In this document: positions 46,538 through 54,626 of the stretch, piece by piece
Numbering within the stretch: position 1 is the first letter of the stretch
Layout: every line of letters begins with the position of its first letter
DNA from: Pseudotabrizicola algicola
GTDB lineage: Bacteria > Pseudomonadota > Alphaproteobacteria > Rhodobacterales > Rhodobacteraceae
Length of the DNA: 64,000 nucleotides
Direction: 5' to 3'
Assembly (NCBI RefSeq): GCF_010915705.1
Contig: NZ_JAAIKE010000004.1
Location: forward strand, 291,035 to 355,034
Translations under genes and position numbers: made by a program
Notes under the pieces: generated by a model
Told to the model about the DNA's origin: nothing
The model's database searches: none
Seen by the model: only the letters and a program-made list of their open reading frames with translations

Positions 46538-47521
46538 ATGAAGCACCGTCAACTCGGGTCCAGCGGCCCTTCCGTCTCCGCCCTCGGTCTGGGCTGCCTC
46601 TCCTTCGGCGGCCTCTTCGGCACGACCACAACCGACGAATCCCTCGCCTGCCTCGACGCCGCATGGGATCACGGCATCACCTTCCTCGACGTGGCAAACG
46701 GCTATGGCAACGGCACCTCGGAAAGCGTGATCGGCCAATGGCTTGCCAGCCGCCGCCACCGCCCCGTCATCGCCACCAAGGCCGGCATCGTGCAGGGCGC
46801 GCAGCGCGGCGTGAACAACACGGCTGCCCATCTGCGCGCCGAACTCGAAGGCTCGCTGCGCCGCCTCGGCACCGACCATGTCGCCCTCTTCTACCTCCAC
46901 CGCCACGACCCGCAGACCCCCGTCGAAGAGGTGGCGACCCTGATGGCCGACCTCATCCGCGAGGGCAAGATCGGCGGCTACGGCCTGTCGGAAATCGCGC
47001 CCTATACCCTGCGCCGTGCCCATGCGGTGCATCCCGTCACCGCCGTCCAGAACGAATACTCTCTCTGGACCCGCCAACCCGAACTCGGCCTGCTGCAAAC
47101 CTGCGCCGCGCTCGGCGTCGCCTTCATCCCTTTCTCGCCCCTCGCACGCGGGGCCTTCGGCTCCCCCATGCTCGACCCCGACCGGCAAGACATCGGCCCC
47201 TTCCGCAGCCAGATCCCCCGCTTCACGCCCGAGCATTGGCCGCATAACAAACCGCGCCTCCTCGCCTTCCAGCGCCTCGCCGCCGACATGGGCCACAGCC
47301 CCCCGGCCCTCGCCCTCGCATGGTGCCTGCATCAGGGCGACCACCTCATCCCCATCCCCGGCACCCGCAGCGCCGCCCATCTCGCCGATTGGGCGCAGGC
47401 CCCCGACATCCGCCTCACCCCCGACGAGCTGCAAGCCATCGAAGCCACCCTCCCCGTCGGCTGGGCCTCGGGCGACCGCTACAACGACGCGATGGCCGCT
47501 TCGGTCGAGCGTTACAGCTGA
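46538..47521 (+). CDS. Aldo/keto reductase
   Basis: NADPH-dependent oxidoreductase of 327 residues. The catalytic tetrad is visible: Asp and Tyr in FLDVANGYGNG (about residues 50-60), Lys in VIATKAGI and His in FYLHRHDPQTP. Further family features are GLSEIAPYTLR, VQNEYSLW and PIPGTRSAAHL. It belongs to the group acting on sugar-like or hydroxy-aldehyde substrates. It lies 19 bases after the SHMT-like gene, so both probably serve one catabolic step series under the LysR regulator. Confidence 0.87.
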   Translation: MKHRQLGSSGPSVSALGLGCLSFGGLFGTTTTDESLACLDAAWDHGITFLDVANGYGNGTSESVIGQWLASRRHRPVIATKAGIVQGAQRGVNNTAAHLRAELEGSLRRLGTDHVALFYLHRHDPQTPVEEVATLMADLIREGKIGGYGLSEIAPYTLRRAHAVHPVTAVQNEYSLWTRQPELGLLQTCAALGVAFIPFSPLARGAFGSPMLDPDRQDIGPFRSQIPRFTPEHWPHNKPRLLAFQRLAADMGHSPPALALAWCLHQGDHLIPIPGTRSAAHLADWAQAPDIRLTPDELQAIEATLPVGWASGDRYNDAMAASVERYS

Positions 47522-47550
47522 CCACCCGGCGCACCGCCCGCCCCTGCCAT

Positions 47551-47609
47551 TTTCTGTCCTCAAATATCCTCGGGGGGGCGCGAAGCGCGGGGGGCAGACA
47601 GCCCCCCTC
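47551..47609 (-). repeat. Dispersed intergenic AAATATCC/G-run element, variant copy
   Basis: TCAAATATCC, a run of seven G, GCGCGAAGCGCG and a G-run/C-run hairpin match the units at 24754-24810 and 41119-41175, but the TTGCTGCTT part is absent. It lies between the aldo/keto reductase gene and the convergent DUF1989 gene, ending five bases before the latter's stop codon. Confidence 0.65.
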
Positions 47610-47614
47610 GACGC

Positions 47615-48469
47615 CTACAGCCCGTGACTGCGGTCATAGCCATTCGCCGCCGCTCTGCCCGCCACCGCCTCGCGCGGGCGGAACACCTGCACCAGCAGCG
47701 GATGGCAGGCCGCCTGATCCGACGAATGCACGGTCGAACAATCGCCCCCCGGACAGGCCGACAGCGCCCCGAGCAGATCCATCCCGGCGAAAAACTCGAT
47801 GTAATCCCCGGGCCGCACCGGGCTTGCCTTCATGAAATACTGCCCCGTATCCCGCGTGAATCCGGTGCACATGAAGACGTTCAGCACATCATGCACATGG
47901 TCCTCGGCCTCGGCCAGACTCAGCCCCGTCCGCTCTGCCAAGGCCCGCGTCAGGTTGGAATGGCAGCAGTGGTGATACTGCCCGCCGCTCAGCAGGTTGT
48001 GCGTATAGGGGTCGCAGCGGGTGCCGATCACGTCATGCACCCCGCCGCCAAAGGCATCAAAGCCATACCAGTCCAGCGTATCCTCGGTGATCAGCGCCAT
48101 CTCGCGCAGATAGGGCAGGTTCGACCACATCCGGTCGCCCGCGCTCAGATGGGTGCCATGCAGCGCCCGCGTCTTGCCGCTGAAGAACCGCTCGCCCAAA
48201 TCCTGCGCATTCCACAGGTTCAGATCGCCGACCTGCGGCCCCTCCACCGAGGTGATGCGAAAGAAATGCCCCGCCGGCACGTCAAAACAGCGCGCCTCGC
48301 GCGGCGGCACCCGCACCTCGGCCACCTGCGTCCAGCCCTCCCGCGCGGCGAGGTAGGGGCCAAGGTCCGGCGCGGGCAACCCCTCGACGGGATAGCAGAT
48401 GACCGGCGCCACCGCCTTGCGGGCAGCGGCATCGGCGGGGGCGGCATGGGCAGGATGGTCAGGCTTCAC
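47615..48469 (-). CDS. Urea carboxylase-associated family (DUF1989) protein
   Basis: DUF1989 protein of 284 residues. The family blocks IPPREA-like VRVPPREARCFDVPAGHFFR, VGDLNLWNAQD, TRALHGTHLSAGDRMWSN and GGQYHHCCHSNLTRAL are clear, with FMCTGFTRDTGQYFM further on. Members near urea carboxylase are linked to urea/guanidine metabolism, but no such genes are here; some relatives metabolise amino-acid derivatives. It follows the GST gene on the same strand with a 27-bp gap. Confidence 0.84.
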   Translation of the reverse strand: MKPDHPAHAAPADAAARKAVAPVICYPVEGLPAPDLGPYLAAREGWTQVAEVRVPPREARCFDVPAGHFFRITSVEGPQVGDLNLWNAQDLGERFFSGKTRALHGTHLSAGDRMWSNLPYLREMALITEDTLDWYGFDAFGGGVHDVIGTRCDPYTHNLLSGGQYHHCCHSNLTRALAERTGLSLAEAEDHVHDVLNVFMCTGFTRDTGQYFMKASPVRPGDYIEFFAGMDLLGALSACPGGDCSTVHSSDQAACHPLLVQVFRPREAVAGRAAANGYDRSHGL

Positions 48470-48496
48470 AGCAAAGGCTCCGTCGCGGCGGACGCC

Positions 48497-49471
48497 TCAG
48501 CCGCGCCCATGCGGGGCATCGTAATCCAGCACCGGATTGATGGGAATGATCCGGTTGGGGTTAATCGTGTCATGGCTGTAATGGTAATGCCGCACGAAAT
48601 GGTCCACCCGCACCGTCTCTGCCACCCCCGGCCACTGGTAAAGCTCGCGGGTAAAGCCCCACAGGTTCGGGTAATCCACGATCCGCCGCCGGTTGCACTT
48701 GAAATGCAGGTGATACACCGGATCAAAGCGAATCAGCGTCGGAAACAGCCGCCAGTCGGCCTCGGTCACCCGTTCGCCCATCAGATAGCGCGACCGGCCC
48801 AACCGCTCCTCCAGCCAGTCCAGACTGTCGAACAGCGCCACAACCGCCTTGTCATAGGCCGCCTGCCTCGTCGCAAATCCGGCCTTGTAGACCCCGTTGT
48901 TCACCGTGTCATAGACCCGCGCGTTGACCGCCTCGATCGCCTCGCGCAGCGGCTCCGGCCAGTAATCGTCAGTATTGCCCGTCACCCCGTCAAAGGCCGA
49001 ATTGAACATGCGGATGATCTCGGCAGATTCGTTGCTCACGATCCGCCCTGTCTCCTTGTCCCACAGCACCGGCACCGTCACACGGCCCGTCATGTCCGGC
49101 GTGTCGCGCAGGTAAACATCGCGCAGGAAGGGCAGGCCGAACTGACGGTCCCCCGTCGCGCCGTCAAAACCGGTGTCAAAGGTCCAGCCCTCCGACAGCA
49201 TGTCAGGATGCACGACAGAAACGTCGATATGCGGCGCCAGCCCCTTCAGCGCGCGAAAGATCAGCGTGCGATGCGCCCAGGGACAGGCCATCGAGACATA
49301 GAGGTGATAGCGCCCGCTTTCGGCCTTGAACCCGCCCTCGCCCGAAGGCCCCGCCGTTCCGTCCGCCGTCACCCAGTTGCGAAAGGTCGATTCCTTGCGC
49401 TCGAAGGCGCCACCGGTCTTTTCGGTGTCATACCATTCGTCGTGCCAGATGCCGTCCACCAACTGTCCCAT
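48497..49471 (-). CDS. yqjG: Glutathionyl-hydroquinone reductase-like (xi-class) GST
   Basis: Glutathione transferase of the xi class, which reduces glutathionyl-hydroquinones. The 324-residue protein has the catalytic cysteine in YVSMACPWAHRTLIFRALKG, VPVLWDKETGRIVSNESAEI in the thioredoxin-like half, and the C-terminal helical half with LGRSRYLMGERVTEADWRLF and HFVRHYHYSHDTINP. The ATG at 49471 is preceded by AAGGGG and starts at the conserved MGQLVDGIWHDEWYDT. gshA elsewhere in the window supplies the glutathione pathway. Confidence 0.9.
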   Translation of the reverse strand: MGQLVDGIWHDEWYDTEKTGGAFERKESTFRNWVTADGTAGPSGEGGFKAESGRYHLYVSMACPWAHRTLIFRALKGLAPHIDVSVVHPDMLSEGWTFDTGFDGATGDRQFGLPFLRDVYLRDTPDMTGRVTVPVLWDKETGRIVSNESAEIIRMFNSAFDGVTGNTDDYWPEPLREAIEAVNARVYDTVNNGVYKAGFATRQAAYDKAVVALFDSLDWLEERLGRSRYLMGERVTEADWRLFPTLIRFDPVYHLHFKCNRRRIVDYPNLWGFTRELYQWPGVAETVRVDHFVRHYHYSHDTINPNRIIPINPVLDYDAPHGRG

Positions 49472-49595
49472 GCCAATTCCCCTTCGCGTTTCCTGCCCCA
49501 AGCTAGCAGCCTGACCCCCGCGGGGCCATGCCGCGACCGGGCCAAAGTCCCTGCGGTCACGCACAGAAGATCGCTCGAAACCGTGCAATTCCCGC

Positions 49596-49787
49596 TCAGG
49601 CGCGGGGCCGGAAGCAGTCGCGCGGCTCGGCCTCGCCCGGCTTTACCGCCCCACAGGAAACACAACGCCACTGCCCCGCCGACCGTTCCTGCCGCCAACG
49701 GCAGGACCGCGTCAGCGTCGAATTGCGCCGCGTGATCCACATATAGCCAAGCACCGCCAGCAACAGGATCAGGAGGAGCAGCGGCAT
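49596..49787 (-). CDS. Small membrane protein with CxxC motif (63 aa)
   Basis: One N-terminal membrane helix (LLLLILLLAVLGYMWI) followed by a short basic domain with a CxxC pair (WRCVSCGAV) plus two more cysteines, like a half zinc ribbon. Nine bases separate its start from the stop of the BLUF gene upstream, so the two are probably co-transcribed. Unrecognised; the cysteine spacing and hydrophobic start suggest a genuine small protein facing the cytoplasm. Confidence 0.7.
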   Translation of the reverse strand: MPLLLLILLLAVLGYMWITRRNSTLTRSCRWRQERSAGQWRCVSCGAVKPGEAEPRDCFRPRA

Positions 49788-49796
49788 CGGCTGGCC

Positions 49797-50195
49797 CTAG
49801 ACCGCCGCCAGCCGCCCGAAGACCGCCAGCACCTCGGCAGTGTCCGCGCGCTCGGGAACCCCCGCCGCAACCTCGTCGCGTGACCACAGCACGCTGACCG
49901 CCGGATCGTTCTTCATCGCCCAAAAGCCGAACATGCGCTCTCCCTCGCCGATCTCGCGGCGCATCAATTCGCGCACCTCCACATGGCGGTCATCGGCGCG
50001 GATGCGCGCAAAGGCCGCCTCCACCGCCGCCACAGGCCCTTCGAGCAGTTGCAGATAAACATCATCGCGGCAGATCAAGGCCCCGGTAATGTCATCGCGC
50101 ATGTTGCAGCGGCGCGCATCGAACAGAATCGAGGTCAGGGTGCTGCCATCATATCCGAACGGGCGAGAGGCATAGGCCAGTTGCAGCAGGGGCAT
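49797..50195 (-). CDS. BLUF domain blue-light sensor protein
   Basis: Short flavin-binding photoreceptor of 132 residues, essentially a single BLUF domain. LLQLAYASRPFG carries the flavin-interacting Tyr (about residue 7), ARRCNMRDDITGALICRDD has the conserved Asn and ITG, and YLQLLEGPVAAVEAAF has the signal-switch Gln. FGFWAM supplies the conserved Trp. No output domain is attached, so it must signal through a partner protein. GGGG lies just before the ATG. Next to a small CxxC membrane protein gene and downstream of sdhB's terminator. Confidence 0.9.
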   Translation of the reverse strand: MPLLQLAYASRPFGYDGSTLTSILFDARRCNMRDDITGALICRDDVYLQLLEGPVAAVEAAFARIRADDRHVEVRELMRREIGEGERMFGFWAMKNDPAVSVLWSRDEVAAGVPERADTAEVLAVFGRLAAV

Positions 50196-50279
50196 CAGAT
50201 CGGTCCTTTTCAGGGGCAGGCACATCCGGCCCGACCCGACCCTAGGCCCCAATGCCGCCCAAGGCCAGAGCCCGCCACG

Positions 50280-50306
50280 AAAAAGGCCCCGGAATGCACC
50301 GGGGCC
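50280..50306 (-). terminator. Terminator of the sdh operon
   Basis: GGCCCCGG and CCGGGGCC form an 8-bp perfect stem with a six-base loop; on the minus strand five T follow. It lies 31 bases after the sdhB stop and ends the sdhCDA-lipoprotein-sdhB transcript. Confidence 0.88.
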
Positions 50307-50336
50307 GTGGCGTCACCTTGCGGGGAAAGGGGCGGC

Positions 50337-51113
50337 TTAAACCACCCGCTCCACCATCATCTTCTTGATCTCGGCAATCGCCTTGGCCGGGTTCAGCCCC
50401 TTGGGGCAGGTCTTGGCGCAGTTCATTATGGTGTGGCAGCGATACAGCTTGAACGGATCTTCCAGATCGTCCAGCCGCTCGCCCGTCGCCTCGTCGCGGC
50501 TGTCGATGATCCAGCGATAGGCATGCAGCAGCGCCGCCGGCCCAAGGTATTTGTCGCCATTCCACCAGTAGGACGGGCAGGACGTGCTGCACGACGCGCA
50601 CATGACGCATTCATAAAGCCCGTCCAGCTTTTCCCGATCCTCGATCGACTGGCGCCACTCCTTCGCGGGGCGGTTGGTCTTGGTTTCCAGCCACGGCATG
50701 ATGCTGGCGTGCTGCGCGTAGAAATGCGTCAGGTCGGGGATCAGGTCCTTGATGACGGGCATATGCGGCAGCGGGTAGATCTTCACATCGCCCTTCACCT
50801 CGTCCAGCCCGTAGATGCAGGCCAGCGTGTTGATCCCGTCGATGTTCATCGCGCAAGACCCGCAGATGCCTTCGCGGCACGACCGGCGGAAGGTCAGCGT
50901 CGGGTCGATCTCGTTCTTGATCTTGATAAGCGCGTCCAGAATCATCGGCCCGCAGGTATCCATATCGACAAAATAGGTGTCGACCTGCGGGTTTTTCCCG
51001 TCATCCGGGTTCCAGCGGTAGATCTGGAACTTGCGCACATTCTTGCCCTCGGGCTTGGGCCATGTCTTGCCGGTGCGGATCGTCGAGTTCTTGGGAAGCG
51101 TGAATTGGACCAT
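50337..51113 (-). CDS. sdhB: Succinate dehydrogenase iron-sulfur subunit
   Basis: Carries electrons from SdhA to the quinone site through three iron-sulfur clusters. The 258-residue subunit has the [2Fe-2S] motif [16 protein letters not shown], the [4Fe-4S] motif [16 protein letters not shown] and the [3Fe-4S]/[4Fe-4S] motif [17 protein letters not shown]. It starts three bases after the second of two small lipoprotein genes that separate it from sdhA. A strong terminator follows. Confidence 0.97.
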   Translation of the reverse strand: MVQFTLPKNSTIRTGKTWPKPEGKNVRKFQIYRWNPDDGKNPQVDTYFVDMDTCGPMILDALIKIKNEIDPTLTFRRSCREGICGSCAMNIDGINTLACIYGLDEVKGDVKIYPLPHMPVIKDLIPDLTHFYAQHASIMPWLETKTNRPAKEWRQSIEDREKLDGLYECVMCASCSTSCPSYWWNGDKYLGPAALLHAYRWIIDSRDEATGERLDDLEDPFKLYRCHTIMNCAKTCPKGLNPAKAIAEIKKMMVERVV

Positions 51114-51116
51114 GAT

Positions 51117-51413
51117 TTATCCCTTCCATTCCGGGAATGAATAGAGCGGGCGGCTGGGGGGCTGCCCGGATTTCTGATAGACGCAAGAGTCGTAGACCGC
51201 CGACGGGTCACGCCCCATGATGAAGTCGGAACTGACCTCCAGCTTGATCCGGCCGGCCGCCCTGCCGCCCGAACCGACCCCCGCCGCGATCTCGCCGCGC
51301 GGTTGCTGCGCCAGACGGGCGCGCTCGAAACACTGCCGCTCGGCCTGCTGCACCGGAATCGGCCCGCAGGCCAAGAGCAGCAGCGGCAATCCCAGAACCA
51401 ACTCCCGCCTCAT
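51117..51413 (-). CDS. Small lipoprotein within the sdh operon (second)
   Basis: Predicted lipoprotein of 98 residues: signal LVLGLPLLLLACGP with lipobox LLAC and Gly at +2, suggesting outer-membrane sorting by E. coli rules. The mature part has two cysteines (ERQCFERA and YDSCVYQK) and ends SFPEWKG. No known family was recognised. The start overlaps the previous lipoprotein stop (ATGA) and the stop is three bases before sdhB, so it is translated with succinate dehydrogenase. Confidence 0.75.
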   Translation of the reverse strand: MRRELVLGLPLLLLACGPIPVQQAERQCFERARLAQQPRGEIAAGVGSGGRAAGRIKLEVSSDFIMGRDPSAVYDSCVYQKSGQPPSRPLYSFPEWKG

Positions 51414-51733
51414 GGCCGCACCGGAGGCACGCCGCTGGCGGCAAAACAGGCAGCAGCCTCGGGCCGCAACGCGATGCCGCGGATCGTGGCCTTGGTCGAA
51501 GACCCCGCCACCACCGCCACATCCCGCGCCAGCGCCTGCACCTCGGCTGCGGTCGCGTTGCGCACGATGCAATCGGTCGCCCGTTGCGCCAGAGGCGTCG
51601 GCATATCCAGTTGCACCACCGGCAGCACCACCGAGGCCGCAATCCGCCGCCCCGCCTGATCGGCCACCTGATTGGGGTCGCAGGCGGCCAGCACCAGCAC
51701 CGAGGCCAAGACCATTCCACGCATCTTTGTCAT
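51410..51733 (-). CDS. Small lipoprotein within the sdh operon (first)
   Basis: Predicted lipoprotein of 107 residues: signal GMVLASVLVLAACDPN with lipobox LAAC and Asp at +2, the inner-membrane retention signal in the E. coli Lol system. Two cysteines in the mature part (ATDCIVRN, AACFAAS) could form a disulphide. It lies 113 bases after sdhA and overlaps the next lipoprotein gene by four bases. The start at 51733 was chosen for the signal peptide. Function unknown; a role in complex II assembly or stability is a context-based guess. Confidence 0.75.
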   Translation of the reverse strand: MTKMRGMVLASVLVLAACDPNQVADQAGRRIAASVVLPVVQLDMPTPLAQRATDCIVRNATAAEVQALARDVAVVAGSSTKATIRGIALRPEAAACFAASGVPPVRP

Positions 51734-51846
51734 CCTTTGCGCCTTTTGCCGCTCAGGATGACGCAAGCCCCCGCCCGCGCCAGCCCCCGCCGCAGCACAT
51801 TTGCGTGCAACAGCGGAAACAGGCCGATATGCGGGGACAGGACGCA

Positions 51847-53649
51847 TCAGAACTTCCGCTCTGCCGGAGCGATCTTCTTCAGGCTGATGCCGCCCTCCGC
51901 CTCGCTCGTCAGTGGCTCGGTATGCACCGCGCGATAGCCCAGCGTCACCGATGCGCCATCGACATAGGCCAGCGAATGCTTGCGCCAGTTCACATCGTCG
52001 CGCTGCGGATAATCCTCATGCGCATGGGCGCCACGGCTTTCGGTGCGGGCATGGGCACCATAGATGGTGGCCAGCGCGTTCGGCATCAGGTTGGTCAGCT
52101 CCAGCGTTTCCATCAGGTCGCTGTTCCACACCAGCGAGCGGTCGGTGACCTTCAGATCGCCCATCCGTCCGGCGATCTCGGTCATCTTGCGCTCGCCTTC
52201 GGCCAGCGTCTTGTCGGTGCGGAACACCGCCGCATCGGCCTGCATGGTCTTTTGCATCTCCAGCCGCAGCTCGGCGGTGGGGATCGCCCCATTGGCGTGG
52301 CGCAGGGCGTCGAACCGCGACAGCGCACGGTCCACCTCTGCCGCATTGGTGCCGGGCGTTGCCGCCCCGCGATCCACGACAGCGCCCGCCCGGATCGCCG
52401 CGGCCCGGCCAAACACCACAAGGTCGATCAGGCTGTTCGACCCCAGACGGTTCGCGCCATGCACGCTGGCGCAACCCGCCTCGCCCACCGCCATCAGGCC
52501 GGGGAAAACGCGGTCGGGATCATCCGCCGTGGGGGCCAGCACCTCGCCCCAATAGTTCGTCGGGATGCCACCCATGTTGTAATGGACCGTCGGCAGCACC
52601 GGAATCGGCTCCTTGGTCAGGTCCACACCCGCAAAGATGCGCGCGCTTTCCGAAATCCCCGGCAGGCGCAGGTCCAGCGTCTCTTTCGGCAAATGGTTCA
52701 GGTGCAGGCTGATATGGTCGCCATTCGCGCCCACGCCACGACCCTCGCGGATTTCCATCGTCATGCAGCGCGACACGTAATCCCGCGGTGCCAGATCCTT
52801 GTAATGCGGCGCATAGCGCTCCATGAACCGCTCGCCATTGGCGTTGGTCAGATAGCCGCCCTCGCCGCGCGCGCCTTCGGTGATCAGGCAGCCCGAGCCA
52901 TAGATGCCCGTCGGGTGGAATTGCACGAATTCCATATCCTGCAGCGGCAGACCCGCCCGCGCCACCATGCCGCCGCCGTCGCCGGTGCAGGTATGGGCGC
53001 TTGTCGCGCTGAAATAGGCGCGGCCATAGCCGCCCGTCGCCAGAACCACCATCTTGGCGTTGAACACATGCATGGTGCCGTCATCCAGCTTCCACGCCAC
53101 CACGCCGGTGCAGGCGCCATCGGTGATGATCAGGTCCAGCGCGAAATATTCGATGTAGAATTCCGCATTGTTCTTCAGGCTCTGGCCATAGAGCGTGTGC
53201 AGAATGGCATGGCCGGTCCGGTCGGCGGCGGCACAGGTGCGCTGCACCGGCGGGCCCTCGCCGAACTCGGTCGTATGGCCGCCAAAGGGCCGCTGGTAGA
53301 TCTTGCCCTCTTCCGTGCGCGAAAACGGCACGCCGTAATGTTCCAGCTCGTAGACCGCCTTCGGGGCCTCGCGCGCCAGATATTCCATCGCGTCGGTATC
53401 GCCCAGCCAGTCCGACCCCTTCACCGTGTCATACATGTGCCACTGCCAGCTGTCCGGCCCCATGTTGCCGAGAGACGCCGCGATCCCGCCCTGCGCCGCA
53501 ACCGTGTGGCTGCGCGTCGGGAACACTTTGGTCACGCAGGCCGTGCGCAGCCCTTGCTCCGCCATGCCCAGCGTCGCGCGCAACCCCGCGCCACCCGCGC
53601 CCACCACGACCACGTCATAGTCATGCACTTCATATGGATAAGCCGTCAT
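51847..53649 (-). CDS. sdhA: Succinate dehydrogenase flavoprotein subunit
   Basis: Oxidises succinate to fumarate with covalently bound FAD. The 600-residue protein shows the dinucleotide fold [19 protein letters not shown], the FAD-linking His in [38 protein letters not shown] and [20 protein letters not shown]. Its ATG lies ten bases after the sdhD stop. Two lipoprotein genes separate it from sdhB, a departure from the common sdhCDAB order. Confidence 0.97.
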   Translation of the reverse strand: MTAYPYEVHDYDVVVVGAGGAGLRATLGMAEQGLRTACVTKVFPTRSHTVAAQGGIAASLGNMGPDSWQWHMYDTVKGSDWLGDTDAMEYLAREAPKAVYELEHYGVPFSRTEEGKIYQRPFGGHTTEFGEGPPVQRTCAAADRTGHAILHTLYGQSLKNNAEFYIEYFALDLIITDGACTGVVAWKLDDGTMHVFNAKMVVLATGGYGRAYFSATSAHTCTGDGGGMVARAGLPLQDMEFVQFHPTGIYGSGCLITEGARGEGGYLTNANGERFMERYAPHYKDLAPRDYVSRCMTMEIREGRGVGANGDHISLHLNHLPKETLDLRLPGISESARIFAGVDLTKEPIPVLPTVHYNMGGIPTNYWGEVLAPTADDPDRVFPGLMAVGEAGCASVHGANRLGSNSLIDLVVFGRAAAIRAGAVVDRGAATPGTNAAEVDRALSRFDALRHANGAIPTAELRLEMQKTMQADAAVFRTDKTLAEGERKMTEIAGRMGDLKVTDRSLVWNSDLMETLELTNLMPNALATIYGAHARTESRGAHAHEDYPQRDDVNWRKHSLAYVDGASVTLGYRAVHTEPLTSEAEGGISLKKIAPAERKF

Positions 53650-53659
53650 GTTCTTTCCT

Positions 53660-54031
53660 TCACAGCGCCATGCGCGCCAGGGCAAACAGCCCCGTCGCCG
53701 CAATCGCCCAGGCAAGGCAGGTCACCAGAATGACCGCCAGTTTGCGCGCCGAGCCCTGCACATAATCTTCAATCATCATCTGCGCGCCGCTGGCGAAATG
53801 CTTCATCCCCACCACCAGCACCAAGGCCGTCAGGATCGCCGGGAAGGGCCGCCCGAAGGTGGCCACCACCTCTTCCTGCGATCCGCCCAGCGCCGAGCCG
53901 AACACATAGAGCCATGCCGGAATCATCAAGGCCAGACCAACCGAAGACACCTGCATCGCCCAGTGATGGGCCGTGCCAGTGCCAGAAGCCCCCTTGCCGA
54001 CAGCCCGCTTCCGATCCGTAATATAGCGCAT
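53660..54031 (-). CDS. sdhD: Succinate dehydrogenase membrane anchor subunit D
   Basis: Membrane anchor of complex II, 123 residues with three helices. The heme/quinone-side motif [16 protein letters not shown] carries the conserved His and Asp-Tyr. [19 protein letters not shown] forms the first helix. Lies 11 bases after sdhC. The upstream part of the frame overlaps sdhC, so this ATG is used. Confidence 0.92.
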   Translation of the reverse strand: MRYITDRKRAVGKGASGTGTAHHWAMQVSSVGLALMIPAWLYVFGSALGGSQEEVVATFGRPFPAILTALVLVVGMKHFASGAQMMIEDYVQGSARKLAVILVTCLAWAIAATGLFALARMAL

Positions 54032-54042
54032 CCGCCCGTCCC

Positions 54043-54429
54043 TCACTGAACCAGAAGAATTGTGATCACGGTCAGCACAACCGACCCGATGATGACACCC
54101 CAGCCCAGCTTTTCCGCCGTCGGAATGTCCAGACCCTTGCCCGCATCGAAATACAGATGCCGCAGACCGGCCAGATAGTGATACCACACCGCCCAGAGCG
54201 AGCCGGTGAACACCAGATCACCGAACCAGCTTGTCGCCACCGCATCCGCCGTGGCGAAATAGTCGGGCGACACCGCGGCCGCCAGCAACCACCATACCGC
54301 CAGCAGCGTGCCGACGATCAGCGCATTGCCGGTAATCCGCGTGAGGATAGAGGTGATGGAGGTCAGTTGCGGACGATATATCTGCAAATGCGGGGAAAGC
54401 GGCCGTTTGACCTGCTTGACGTTTGCCAT
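54043..54429 (-). CDS. sdhC: Succinate dehydrogenase cytochrome b556 subunit
   Basis: Cytochrome b anchor of complex II, 128 residues with three helices. The family start KRPLSPHLQIYRPQLTSI and the heme-ligand block HYLAGLRHLYFDAGKGL are present. First gene of the sdh operon. A 191-bp gap upstream holds its promoter and a pair of GTGATCAC sites. Confidence 0.94.
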   Translation of the reverse strand: MANVKQVKRPLSPHLQIYRPQLTSITSILTRITGNALIVGTLLAVWWLLAAAVSPDYFATADAVATSWFGDLVFTGSLWAVWYHYLAGLRHLYFDAGKGLDIPTAEKLGWGVIIGSVVLTVITILLVQ

Positions 54430-54564
54430 TTCGGTTCCCTTCGTCGCTGGCTTGTCCCGGGGAAGACTCCAAAAAGGCCGGTCCGGGGCGCGCTTCGATC
54501 ATTGCCTTCTGAATAGCGGTTTTTTCCATCATGTCACGCGCCCCGATGCCGCCAATCAGGCAAT

Positions 54565-54574
54565 TTAGCGCTAA
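54565..54574. promoter_or_regulatory. TTAGCGCTAA palindrome upstream of sdhC
   Basis: Perfect 10-bp palindrome in the sdh promoter region, about 20 bases downstream (in the sdh direction) of the paired GTGATCAC sites and 136-145 bases before the sdhC start. Its role is unknown; it may be a second regulator site. Confidence 0.3.
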
Positions 54575-54593
54575 CAGGCAGAAATTCTGCGCT

Positions 54594-54626
54594 TTGTGAT
54601 CACGATTTTTCCGCGCGTGATCACAA
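54594..54626. promoter_or_regulatory. Paired palindromic operator upstream of sdhC
   Basis: Two 11-base arms, TTGTGATCACG and CGTGATCACAA, are exact inverted repeats with an 11-base spacer, and each contains the 8-bp palindrome GTGATCAC. Centres are 21 bases apart, two helical turns, as for a pair of cooperating dimers. The second site overlaps the stop codon of the DUF4344 gene. It lies 165 bases before sdhC. Confidence 0.6.

Noticed and set aside
51217..53733. Plus-strand open frame of over 800 codons across sdhA
   Set aside because: Antisense to sdhA and the lipoprotein genes; Arg/His-rich translation without any domain.
54594..54626. CRP or FNR binding site
   Set aside because: The half-sites are directly abutted (GTGATCAC); CRP needs a six-base gap and FNR has a TTGAT-N4-ATCAA form.
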